Source: Flavobacterium sp. LC2016-12 (GTDB lineage: Bacteria > Bacteroidota > Bacteroidia > Flavobacteriales > Flavobacteriaceae). From it: a stretch of 64,000 bases of DNA. Shown here one piece after another: positions 27,040 through 35,865 of the stretch. The notes under the pieces were generated by a model that saw only the letters and a list, made by a program, of their open reading frames with translations, had not been told where the DNA came from and did not search any database. Where the stretch lies: positions 30,665-94,664 of the forward strand of contig NZ_JADKPT010000018.1 in the NCBI RefSeq assembly GCF_015351595.1. Direction: 5' to 3'. A program made the translations under genes and the position numbers. Each line of letters starts with the position of its first letter. Position 1 is the stretch's first letter.

Positions 27040-27741
27040 TTATTCAAGAATTTTAGTTTTTACATCTTTACTGTAGTTTCTTCCAATTGGAATAGTGTAG
27101 GATTGTATCTGTACACGGTTTCCTTCAATAGATTTAACCTTGTTTAGTGCAATAACGTAGGATTTATGGATTCTAAGAAAGCGATCTGCAGGCAATTCTT
27201 CAGATAATGAAGTTAATGATTTGTGGGTAATATAGGTTTTATCAGGAGTAACAACTTTTATATATTCCTTCATGCCTTCAACAAATAAAATCTCTTCAAT
27301 ATTAATTTTCATCATCTTTTTATCAACCTTAATAAAAATATGAGAATCACCTTTTGTGGTTTCTACTTTAATATTGTTTTTTAAATTAAATTCTGTTGTG
27401 ATTTTATTAATGCACTTTATAAATCGTGGAAGTGGAATAGGTTTTACCAAATAATCTAAAACATCAAGATCATAACTTTCAGCAGCAAATTCTCTAAATG
27501 CTGTTGTGATAATTACTTTGGTTTTGTTTTCTATCAGGCTGATTAATTCAAAACCGGTCATCATTGGCATATTAATATCCAAAAATACCGCATCGACAGT
27601 TGTACTGTTTATAAAATCAAGCGCTTCAAGAGAATTATTGAATGTAGCAATAACCTCAAAATCAGTAAAATTATTAAAATAATTTTGCAAGACTTTGATA
27701 GCTAATGGCTCATCATCAACCAACACGCATTTAATCTTCAT
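27040..27741 (-). CDS. LytTR-family response regulator
   Basis: A 233-residue regulator with an N-terminal receiver (VDDEP at 8-12, phospho-acceptor D55 in FLDINMP, conserved KP in VKPIPLP) and a C-terminal LytTR DNA-binding domain from about 135 (ILFVEGMKEYIKVVTPDKTY, then FLRIHKSYVIALNKV). It overlaps the upstream sensor kinase gene by 11 bases, so translation is probably coupled. Direct repeats bound by LytTR proteins would be expected in the susC control region; none could be assigned by eye. Confidence 0.92.
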   Translation of the reverse strand: MKIKCVLVDDEPLAIKVLQNYFNNFTDFEVIATFNNSLEALDFINSTTVDAVFLDINMPMMTGFELISLIENKTKVIITTAFREFAAESYDLDVLDYLVKPIPLPRFIKCINKITTEFNLKNNIKVETTKGDSHIFIKVDKKMMKINIEEILFVEGMKEYIKVVTPDKTYITHKSLTSLSEELPADRFLRIHKSYVIALNKVKSIEGNRVQIQSYTIPIGRNYSKDVKTKILE

Positions 27742-28783
27742 TTTGAATAGGTATTTGCAAACGGATTATATAGTAATTTAATTTTGTCGTTTGTTTTAAA
27801 CTGAAATTATTTTTATAAATTAACTTCAGTCTCTTCTTAGTATTAGTTAACCCAATTCCGCCTTTTGAATTAAGATTTTGTGAAATTACAAAATTATTTA
27901 AGATTTCAAAATCTAACATTTTATTGTCGATAACTTTACAATTGATCTTAATTTTTAAGTTTGGATTGTTTAAAGCGCCGTGTTTAAAGGCATTTTCGAC
28001 TAATGAAATGTATATAAGAGGCGGTACAACAATGTCTTCAATATTGGATTCTAGATTGATCGTAACTTCAACATTTTCAAAACGTAACTTTTCAATTTCT
28101 ATATAATTTTGAATATAATCGATTTCTTTAATTAAAGGAACAAATTTGGTTCCCTTTACATCGTACAAAACGTATTCCATCAAATTCGATAATTTGATAA
28201 TTACATCAGGAACCTTCGCCGAAGATTCTAAAGATAATGCGTATAGGTTATTTAAGGTGTTGAAAAAGAAATGCGGTTGAATCTGGTTTTCGAGATATTT
28301 TAATTTAATCTTAAACTGATTCTCGCGCAACGATCTGTTTCTTTCTCGCTCGCGTAACCAGGTTAAGGTAAGGTAAACAGAGGACGCCATTGCTAAGACA
28401 TACAGCTCACCAATACAAACGGCTACAATGTGATTAATTTCAAAAGGGTGATATTCTCTATTGGCTTCTGGCCAGATATTTTCGGATATAATGTAATAGG
28501 TAAGCGCTGTCTTAAGTAAATAGATAGCAAAAAGACTTAGCAGTAATGAAAAGGTATAAGTAATATACTTCTGTTTTAGTACAAATCTCGGAACTAAAAC
28601 AAAGAGATTAAAATATACTAAAGGAATATGCAGCGAGAACTCAACTAAATTCGATTTGAAAGAATAAGGGTAATCATTAAAGTACGCTCCCCATCTTAAA
28701 AAATTCAGAGTAAAGTAACTGCCCCAAAACCAGAAGTGATTTTGAAGTTTTATGTCAAAGTTTAATTTTTGAATTTCGTTCAA
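27731..28783 (-). CDS. LytS-type sensor histidine kinase
   Basis: The N-terminal half holds four membrane segments (about residues 20-35, 50-66, 76-98 and 118-142). A helical linker leads to the His_kinase domain with H171 in NQIQPHFFFNTLNNLYAL, followed by an HATPase with SLVENAFKHG and KGGIGLTNTKKRL. The absence of a periplasmic domain suggests sensing inside the membrane or through a partner. It is divergent from susC with 273 bases between, and overlaps its regulator gene. In the well-studied chitin locus of Flavobacterium johnsoniae a two-component system lies next to the SusC/D genes, which fits. Confidence 0.92.
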   Translation of the reverse strand: MNEIQKLNFDIKLQNHFWFWGSYFTLNFLRWGAYFNDYPYSFKSNLVEFSLHIPLVYFNLFVLVPRFVLKQKYITYTFSLLLSLFAIYLLKTALTYYIISENIWPEANREYHPFEINHIVAVCIGELYVLAMASSVYLTLTWLRERERNRSLRENQFKIKLKYLENQIQPHFFFNTLNNLYALSLESSAKVPDVIIKLSNLMEYVLYDVKGTKFVPLIKEIDYIQNYIEIEKLRFENVEVTINLESNIEDIVVPPLIYISLVENAFKHGALNNPNLKIKINCKVIDNKMLDFEILNNFVISQNLNSKGGIGLTNTKKRLKLIYKNNFSLKQTTKLNYYIIRLQIPIQNED

Positions 28784-28920
28784 TGTTCAATGTATTGATA
28801 AGGGATTAACTTTTTTTTAACTATTCTTAAATATAGTGCAACTTTAAACAATTAGTTGGTAAAACGCAATTCTTTTAAAGAAAAAAACAATAAAAACTTA
28901 AAAAGGCGTAATATTTTCAT

Positions 28921-28935
28921 ATGAAAACGTTTTCG
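28921..28935. promoter_or_regulatory. cre-like/LacI-family operator in the chitin-locus control region
   Basis: The perfect 12-base palindrome GAAAACGTTTTC (28923-28934) sits within ATGAAAACGTTTTCG, which matches 14 of 15 positions of the Gram-positive cre consensus bound by LacI/CcpA-family proteins. A second, imperfect palindrome overlaps it on the right. It lies 122 bases before susC and 138 bases before the kinase gene on the other strand. No LacI-family gene is in the window. Confidence 0.55.
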
Positions 28936-29056
28936 AAAAACGCATTATTGATTGTTTTATGTCGTTTGTTTAAAAAATAAAGCTGTTTGTATAATTTATT
29001 TTTTTTAACAATACCTTAAGAATAATTTTACCTCATAACTAACAAAATAAATAAAC

Positions 29057-32000
29057 ATGAAAAAAATTTTCTTAATCTTTATGATTGTTTTTACGGCGCA
29101 AGTTTCTCTTGCTCAGGTAAAAAATGTTAAAGGTGTGATTACAGATTCTGATGGAATGCCCTTGCCTGGTGCATCCGTTGCTGTGCAAGGAGGTCAAAGA
29201 GGTACGACTACCGATTTTGACGGTGTGTACACAATTGAAGCGCAAAAAGGACAAACATTGGTTTTTAGCTATGTTGGTCTAGAGTCACAAACTTTAGTTG
29301 TAGGAGATAATACTACAATTAATGTGAAGATGAATCAAGCTACTTCAAATGCATTAAGCGAAGTTGTTGTAACTTCGTTAGGTATCAAAAAAACTAGAAA
29401 ATCTTTGACTTATGCAGCTCAAGAGCTTAAAGGAGAAGAGTTGACTCGTGTAAAAGATGCCAACCTTATTAACACTGTTGCAGGTAAAATTGCTGGTGTT
29501 GCTGTAACAAAAGCTGCATCTGGATCAGGAGGTTCTACAAAAGTTGTAATTCGTGGTAATTCATCTTTCGTAAACAACCAGCCTTTATATGTAATTGATG
29601 GTATTCCTTTGTACAATCAAGGTAGTGGACAACCAAATGGAACTTTCGGAGATTTAGCAGGAGGTAACCGTGATGGTGGTGATGTTGTTTCATTAATTAA
29701 TCCTGATGATTATGATGGAATGACTGTGCTTAAAGGTGCTGCGGCTTCTGTATTATATGGTAGCCAAGGAGCTAATGGTGTAATCTTGCTTACATCTAAA
29801 AAAGCAAAAGCTGGAGTTGAGTCTTTCAATGTAAACTCTGTTACTACATTTGATAGTGCTGCTTACTTGCCAGAATTCCAATCAGATTATACTTCGAATG
29901 ATGGAGATCCAAGAAGCTGGGGTGCTAAACAAAAAGTTGAAGGAGATATCAAAGATTTCTTTAACACAGGAACAACTCAAATTACTTCTATGGCATTCTC
30001 AAAAGCTACTGAAGGAAACTCAACTAGTTTAACTTATGCTAATACAAATGCTTCAGGAATTGTTCCTGGAAATCATTTAAAGAAAAACAACTTCGGAGTT
30101 CGTCAAACTGGTAAATTTTTCAATGACAAGTTAAGTGTTGCAGTAACGGGGAATTATGTTGCTCAAACAATTAACAACAGACCAACAAATGGTTTATACT
30201 TCAATCCAATTGCTGGTGTTTTTTCTCATCCAAGAGCTTTCAGTTTGAATGATTTAAAAACTTATGAGATTTTTGATCCAGTTAGAAATATGATGGTTCA
30301 AAATTACCCAGGTTTTGCTACAGTAAGCGAAAACAATGAAAATCCATATTGGCAGATTAACAAGCAAAAATCGGTTGATACAAATAATTTTTTTAACGGA
30401 GCTATTGCTTTAGATTATAAAATTGCTGAATGGTTTCATTTGACTTCAAGATATAGCTATAACAGAAGTGAAAGTAACTTCCAAAAAGAAATGTATGCTA
30501 CTTCTGCAACTTCATTGGTTCATCCAACAGGAAGATACATTAATGCTAATTTGATTGGAACTCAAAATTATGCTGATATTTTAGCTTTATTTAATACAAA
30601 AATTAATGATAACTTTTCATTTAATGGTACAGTTGGAGCAAGTATTAATAATTCTAAAACTACTGGTTTAACTGTTGATTCAGGAATTGGTGGAGGTTTA
30701 AATTATGCTAATATTTTTACTTTAGGTAACTTTGTTAGTAATAATGGTAACGTACAATCAGGTGCTGAAAGAGAAGTACAATCTCTATTTGCTGCTACAA
30801 CTTTTGGATACAAAGATTATTTGTTCTTAGATCTTGCTGCAAGAAATGACTGGTCTTCTACTTTAGTTAATACAGATGATCCAAGTTTCTTTTATCCATC
30901 GATAGGTCTTACAGGTATCCTTAGTGATATGTTTGCAATGCCAGAAGTTATCAGCTTTGGAAAAGTTCGCGCTACTTATGCGCAAGTTGGTAATGATATT
31001 TCTGCATTCATTACAAGCCCTACTGCCACTATAGTTGCAGGAAGTATTGTAAATCCACCTGTTGGACCAATGCCAGGAACTACATTAAAACCCGAATTAA
31101 AATCAGAGGTTGAGTTAGGTACAGAATGGAGAATGTTTAATAATAGATTAGGATTTGAACTTTCTTACTATGATTCAAAAACTAAAAATCAGTTTCTTCA
31201 AGTTGCTGCTCCCTCTACAAACCCTAATGGTTATACTAATTATGCAATTAATGCGGGTAGTATTTCTAATAAAGGTTTTGAGGTTGTATTATATGCTGAT
31301 GTTGTTAAAGGCGAAAAATTCAATTGGGAATCTAGAATTAATTACTCACAAAATAAGAGTAGAGTAAACGATATTCCTTCAGCAGAAGGCTCAAATGGAA
31401 GAATTGTTATTACTGACCCAGGATCTAACAGCTACAGATACTCATTAATTGAAGGAAGGCCTTTTGGAGTAATTGAAGGTAAAAATCTTAAAAAAGATGA
31501 TCAAGGACGAATCTTGATTAATGATGACAATACAATTCAAAGGACAGATTGGGAAGAAGTTGGTAATGCAAATCCTGATTTTATGTTAGGTTTCTCTAAT
31601 ACATTCAAATTGGGATCATTTACAGCAAATATCTTACTTGATGGACGTTTTGGAGGTGAAGTTTTAAGCTTAACTCAAGCTATCAATGATTACAATGGTG
31701 TTTCTAAAGCAACTGGTGATGCAAGAAATGCTGGGGGAGTAAAAATCAATGGTGTAAAAGCAAGCGATGGTTCTGCAGTAACTACTATGGATGCTTTAAA
31801 TTATTACAGCACAGTAGGAGGTAGAAACGGAGCTTCAGGTGAGTATGTTTATGATGCTACTAATGTAAGTGTTAGAGAAGTTTCTATTGGTTATACTTTC
31901 AAAAAAGACAAATTGCCATTTGTACAGTCAGCCAGTATATCTTTAATTGCTAGAAACTTATTCTTCATATATAAAGATGCACCATTCGATCCAAACGTTG

Positions 32001-32092
32001 CTTTAAGCACAGGTGAAGGTTTACAAGGTGTTGATGTGTTCGGTTTGCCTTCAACAAGAAGTATTGGTCTTAATTTAAACTTAACATTCTAA
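29057..32092 (+). CDS. SusC/RagA-family TonB-dependent outer-membrane transporter (chitin locus)
   Basis: The 1011-residue protein imports oligosaccharides through the outer membrane, powered by TonB. After the signal peptide (KKIFLIFMIVFTAQVSLAQ) come a carboxypeptidase-regulatory-like domain (about 24-95, VKGVITDSDGMPLPGASV), a plug domain (LTYAAQELKGEEL, NQPLYVIDGIPL, VLKGAAASVLYGSQGANGV) and a 22-strand barrel ending in LNLNLTF. It is followed after 10 bases by susD, with which it forms a lid-and-barrel complex. The locus context points to chito-oligosaccharides. Only one SusC/SusD pair is present here. Confidence 0.94.
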   Translation: MKKIFLIFMIVFTAQVSLAQVKNVKGVITDSDGMPLPGASVAVQGGQRGTTTDFDGVYTIEAQKGQTLVFSYVGLESQTLVVGDNTTINVKMNQATSNALSEVVVTSLGIKKTRKSLTYAAQELKGEELTRVKDANLINTVAGKIAGVAVTKAASGSGGSTKVVIRGNSSFVNNQPLYVIDGIPLYNQGSGQPNGTFGDLAGGNRDGGDVVSLINPDDYDGMTVLKGAAASVLYGSQGANGVILLTSKKAKAGVESFNVNSVTTFDSAAYLPEFQSDYTSNDGDPRSWGAKQKVEGDIKDFFNTGTTQITSMAFSKATEGNSTSLTYANTNASGIVPGNHLKKNNFGVRQTGKFFNDKLSVAVTGNYVAQTINNRPTNGLYFNPIAGVFSHPRAFSLNDLKTYEIFDPVRNMMVQNYPGFATVSENNENPYWQINKQKSVDTNNFFNGAIALDYKIAEWFHLTSRYSYNRSESNFQKEMYATSATSLVHPTGRYINANLIGTQNYADILALFNTKINDNFSFNGTVGASINNSKTTGLTVDSGIGGGLNYANIFTLGNFVSNNGNVQSGAEREVQSLFAATTFGYKDYLFLDLAARNDWSSTLVNTDDPSFFYPSIGLTGILSDMFAMPEVISFGKVRATYAQVGNDISAFITSPTATIVAGSIVNPPVGPMPGTTLKPELKSEVELGTEWRMFNNRLGFELSYYDSKTKNQFLQVAAPSTNPNGYTNYAINAGSISNKGFEVVLYADVVKGEKFNWESRINYSQNKSRVNDIPSAEGSNGRIVITDPGSNSYRYSLIEGRPFGVIEGKNLKKDDQGRILINDDNTIQRTDWEEVGNANPDFMLGFSNTFKLGSFTANILLDGRFGGEVLSLTQAINDYNGVSKATGDARNAGGVKINGVKASDGSAVTTMDALNYYSTVGGRNGASGEYVYDATNVSVREVSIGYTFKKDKLPFVQSASISLIARNLFFIYKDAPFDPNVALSTGEGLQGVDVFGLPSTRSIGLNLNLTF

Positions 32093-32102
32093 TCTTACAA
32101 TC

Positions 32103-33671
32103 ATGACAATAAATAAATTTAAAAGAACAGCAATATGCTTCTCTTTACTTGCAGCGTTCAGTTGTACAGATAATTTTGAGGAGATCAACACTAACCCTGA
32201 AGGGGCTAGTACAGCACAATTAGAGCAAGATTTTAATAATATTAAAAGTTTGTTTAAACCAGCATTTAGTAGATTATACATTTCTGATATTACTTGGCAA
32301 TATCAGATTCAGCAGAGTTTGCAGGCAGATGCATGGTCTGGTTATATGATTACTCCAGTTCCTTTTGGAAATGAAAATAACTATGATTATGCTTTAAATC
32401 CAGGATGGAATGGTTTTGCTTGGGATACAGCTTATGTCGATATTATTGCAAATCTTTTCAAAGTTGAACAAAGAGCTAAAGGTAAATTTGACCAATTTTA
32501 TGCATGGTCGTTGATTATCAAAGTGGCACAAATGCAAAGAATTACTGATATGTACGGTCCTGCTGTGTACTCTAAATATGGTGCAGATGGCACAGTTACT
32601 TATGATTCTCAAAAAGATATTTATAGTCAAATGTTTAAAGATTTAGATTTTGCAGTTGCCGAATTGACAAAAAGAATCAACGCAAACGAAGCTTCAACTT
32701 TTACAGGGACAGATCTATCTCTTTACAACGGAAATTACACACAATGGGTTAAGTATGCTAACTCACTTCGTTTAAGAATGGCTATGCGCATTGTTAAAGC
32801 AGATCCTGCATTAGCAAAAACTGAAGCAGAAAAAGCGGTAAGTAATTCAATTGGTGTTTTCAAAGTAAATGCTGATGTCATGAAAGTTAAATCTCCTGTT
32901 GATCTTAACGTAATTGACGTAATGAGCCATGTTTGGGTTGGTTTAGCTATGGGGGCTGACATGCAGTCAATTTTAGAAGGTTATGGAGATCCACGTCTTG
33001 CTAAATACTGGAATACTTCAGATCAAGTTCCTGGGGAATATGCTTCAGTAAGAACAGGTGTAACTTATCCTTCAGGAACAACTTATGCAAAATTCTCGCA
33101 AACAGGTCCAAGAACGAAAACTGGTGAAGTTACATGGATGTCAACTGCGGAAGTTTATTTCTTAAGAGCAGAAGGAGCTTTAAGAGGATGGAACATGGGC
33201 GGAACTGGTAAAGATTTGTACGAGGCTGGTATCAAAGCATCTTTTGATCAAAATGGTGTTGAAGGTGCGGCTGCTTATGCTGCAGATAATACTAAAAAAG
33301 CAGCTGATTATGTAGATCCATTATTCCCAGCTAATAATACTCCTGCGGTTTCTAAAGTTACAGTAGCGTGGGGTGCTGATAATGAAACTAATCTTGAAAA
33401 AATCATAACTCAAAAATGGATTGCTACTTATCCTGACGGACAAGAAGCTTGGTCTGAGTTTAGAAGAACAGGTTATCCAAAATTATTCAGAATCGCAAAT
33501 AATAAAAGTGGAGGTGTAATTAGTACTGAACTTGGAGTTAGAAGACTTCCTTTTGCTCAATCTGAAGCTGCAAACAACCCTAAAGGTGTTGAATCTGGTG
33601 TAGCTGTTTTAGGTGGGCCAGACAACGGAGCAACAAGACTTTGGTGGGATGTTAACAAAGCAAACTTCTAA
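32103..33671 (+). CDS. SusD/RagB-family lipoprotein (chitin locus)
   Basis: The surface lipoprotein binds oligosaccharides and closes over the SusC barrel. The lipobox ends with C21 in LLAAFSCTDN. The following FEEINTNPEGAS is the typical SusD_2-type start. The helical TPR-like core has WSLIIKVAQMQRITDMYGPAVYSKYG and YANSLRLRMAMRIVK, and the conserved end segment is WIATYPDGQEAWSEFRRTGYPKL. The 522-residue size is normal. Part of one operon with the gene before, and probably with those after. Confidence 0.93.
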   Translation: MTINKFKRTAICFSLLAAFSCTDNFEEINTNPEGASTAQLEQDFNNIKSLFKPAFSRLYISDITWQYQIQQSLQADAWSGYMITPVPFGNENNYDYALNPGWNGFAWDTAYVDIIANLFKVEQRAKGKFDQFYAWSLIIKVAQMQRITDMYGPAVYSKYGADGTVTYDSQKDIYSQMFKDLDFAVAELTKRINANEASTFTGTDLSLYNGNYTQWVKYANSLRLRMAMRIVKADPALAKTEAEKAVSNSIGVFKVNADVMKVKSPVDLNVIDVMSHVWVGLAMGADMQSILEGYGDPRLAKYWNTSDQVPGEYASVRTGVTYPSGTTYAKFSQTGPRTKTGEVTWMSTAEVYFLRAEGALRGWNMGGTGKDLYEAGIKASFDQNGVEGAAAYAADNTKKAADYVDPLFPANNTPAVSKVTVAWGADNETNLEKIITQKWIATYPDGQEAWSEFRRTGYPKLFRIANNKSGGVISTELGVRRLPFAQSEAANNPKGVESGVAVLGGPDNGATRLWWDVNKANF

Positions 33672-33778
33672 AACATAAAGATTAAAAGAATTTAAGTTTG
33701 GTTGGTAAATGGTATAAGCAGCGAAAGTTGTTTATACCATTTCAAAAACCAAAATTGTAAATACAAAAAAAGAAAAAA

Positions 33779-35716
33779 ATGAAAAGTGCTTTAGAAATCA
33801 AACCTGATATTAGCTATAAAAGTGCTGGAAAATTTGAAGAAACTCGATTTGAAAAAATTCATAATGAGATCTTTAAAAGTTCTGCAGAAGCTTCAGTAAT
33901 TGTGGCGCAGGAAATCGCTCAGTTAATCAGATCTAAACAAGAAAAGAATAAATCTTGTGTATTAGGTTTAGCAACAGGTTCTTCTCCTATTAAGGTATAC
34001 GCGGAATTAGTTAGAATGCACAAAGAAGAAGGTCTGAGTTTTAGCAACGTGATCACTTTTAATCTGGATGAATACTATCCAATGACAAAAGAGAACAATC
34101 AGAGCTATCACTATTTCATGCATCAGCATCTTTTTAATCACATTGATATTAAACCTGAAAACGTAAATATCCCTGACGGTACCGTATCTATTGATGAATT
34201 AAATCAATACTGTATCGATTATGAAATGAATATTAAACAAGCAGGAGGACTTGATTTTCAATTATTAGGTATCGGACGTACAGGTCACGTAGGTTTCAAC
34301 GAACCAGGATCACACATCAATTCTGGTACAAGAATTATTACACTTGATCACATAACAAGAGTAGATGCTTCATCTGATTTTAATGGTATTGATAATGTTC
34401 CAAAAAGAGCAATTACCATGGGAGTTTCTACCATAATGAGATCTAAAAGAATTGTATTAATGGCTTGGGGACAAAACAAAGCCGATATCATCAAAAGAAC
34501 TATTCAAGGTGATATCAGTTCTGAAGTTCCTGCTACATTTTTACAAAATCATCCAAATGCGACTTTCGTATTGGATCAGTCCGCAGCTTCAGAATTAACC
34601 CGTTTCAAAACGCCTTGGTTAGTTGGGGAATGCATCTGGACACAAGAATTAAAAAGCAAAGCGATTGTTTGGTTATGCCAAAAAACAAAACAATCTATTT
34701 TAAAATTAACAGACAGAGATTACAACAATAATGGAATGTCTGATCTTTTGGCGCAAGAAGGTTCTGCTTATGATTTGAACATTAATATGTTCAATGTATT
34801 GCAGCATACGATCACGGGATGGCCAGGTGGAAAACCGAATACAGACGATTCTCATCGTCCTGAAAGAGCTAATCCTGCAAAAAAACGAGTGATTCTTTTT
34901 AGTCCGCATCCAGACGATGATGTGATTTCTATGGGAGGAACTTTTTCAAAATTGATAAAACAAGGACATGATGTACACGTAGTATATCAAACCTCTGGAA
35001 ATATAGCAGTTACTGATGACGAGGCTCTGAAATTTGCCGAAGTAGCCAAAGATTTTATAGGTGAAGCTGGTAGTGGAATAAACTTCAAATCGGTAATTGA
35101 ATTCTTAAATAGTAAATCAGAGAATCAAATTGATTCCTTGGAAGTTCGAAAATTAAAAGGACTTATCAGAAGAAGAGAATCTTACGCAGCGACAAGATAC
35201 ATCGGCTTAAAAGATGAAAACACACATTTCCTTGATCTTCCATTTTACGAAACAGGACAGGTAAAGAAAAACCCGTTAGGCCCTGAAGATATTGAAATTG
35301 TCAAAGATATTATCGCAAAAATAAAACCACATCAGGTATTTGCTGCAGGTGATTTGGCTGATCCGCACGGAACGCATGAAGTTTGTCTTAATGCAATTTT
35401 CGCAGCAATGGCCGCCCTGAAGCCAGAAAAATACATGGATGATTGCTGGTTATGGTTGTACAGAGGAGCATGGCATGAATGGGATATTCACGAAATTGAT
35501 ATGGCCGTTCCGCTTTCTCCATCAGAAGTATTATTGAAGCGTCATGCCATTTTATATCACCAGTCTCAAAAAGACAGAGTTATGTTTCAAGGAAACGATT
35601 CCAGAGAATTTTGGGTTAGGGCAGAAGATCGTAACAAAAATACCGCAATTCTATATGATGAATTAGGTTTGGCAGAATACGAAGCAATCGAAGCCTTCAA
35701 ACGTTTTGATTACTAA
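33779..35716 (+). CDS. nagB: Glucosamine-6-phosphate deaminase fused to a PIG-L/LmbE-type domain
   Basis: The first 300 residues are a NagB-type isomerase domain that converts GlcN-6-P to fructose-6-P and ammonia: GLATGSSPIKVYAEL, FNLDEYYPM, and GIGRTGHVGFNEPGSH are visible. From about residue 365 a second domain begins with SPHPDDDVISMGG (H377, D379, D380), the zinc-binding motif of PIG-L/LmbE deacetylases, and continues to residue 645. Two-domain proteins of this sort are known in Bacteroidota. An attractive idea is that the second domain removes the acetyl group before the first acts, but this is inference. It sits between susD and the GH20 gene. Confidence 0.9.
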   Translation: MKSALEIKPDISYKSAGKFEETRFEKIHNEIFKSSAEASVIVAQEIAQLIRSKQEKNKSCVLGLATGSSPIKVYAELVRMHKEEGLSFSNVITFNLDEYYPMTKENNQSYHYFMHQHLFNHIDIKPENVNIPDGTVSIDELNQYCIDYEMNIKQAGGLDFQLLGIGRTGHVGFNEPGSHINSGTRIITLDHITRVDASSDFNGIDNVPKRAITMGVSTIMRSKRIVLMAWGQNKADIIKRTIQGDISSEVPATFLQNHPNATFVLDQSAASELTRFKTPWLVGECIWTQELKSKAIVWLCQKTKQSILKLTDRDYNNNGMSDLLAQEGSAYDLNINMFNVLQHTITGWPGGKPNTDDSHRPERANPAKKRVILFSPHPDDDVISMGGTFSKLIKQGHDVHVVYQTSGNIAVTDDEALKFAEVAKDFIGEAGSGINFKSVIEFLNSKSENQIDSLEVRKLKGLIRRRESYAATRYIGLKDENTHFLDLPFYETGQVKKNPLGPEDIEIVKDIIAKIKPHQVFAAGDLADPHGTHEVCLNAIFAAMAALKPEKYMDDCWLWLYRGAWHEWDIHEIDMAVPLSPSEVLLKRHAILYHQSQKDRVMFQGNDSREFWVRAEDRNKNTAILYDELGLAEYEAIEAFKRFDY

Positions 35717-35865
35717 AATTAGTTTAAGATTCGGTTAACGAATCAAATTTCAAAATTCAGATTGATTTTATAACGAAAGTGAGGTTCAATAGAAGTCATT
35801 CTGAGTTTTGTTTCTTTTATCTATTATTATGTTATCTCCGGATAGCATCTTTCAAACACAATAAA

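Noticed and set aside
29012..29019. TACCTTAA as -7 box of susC with TTTG at 28986
   Set aside because: It matches only six of eight positions and the spacing of 22 bases is too long to be convincing.
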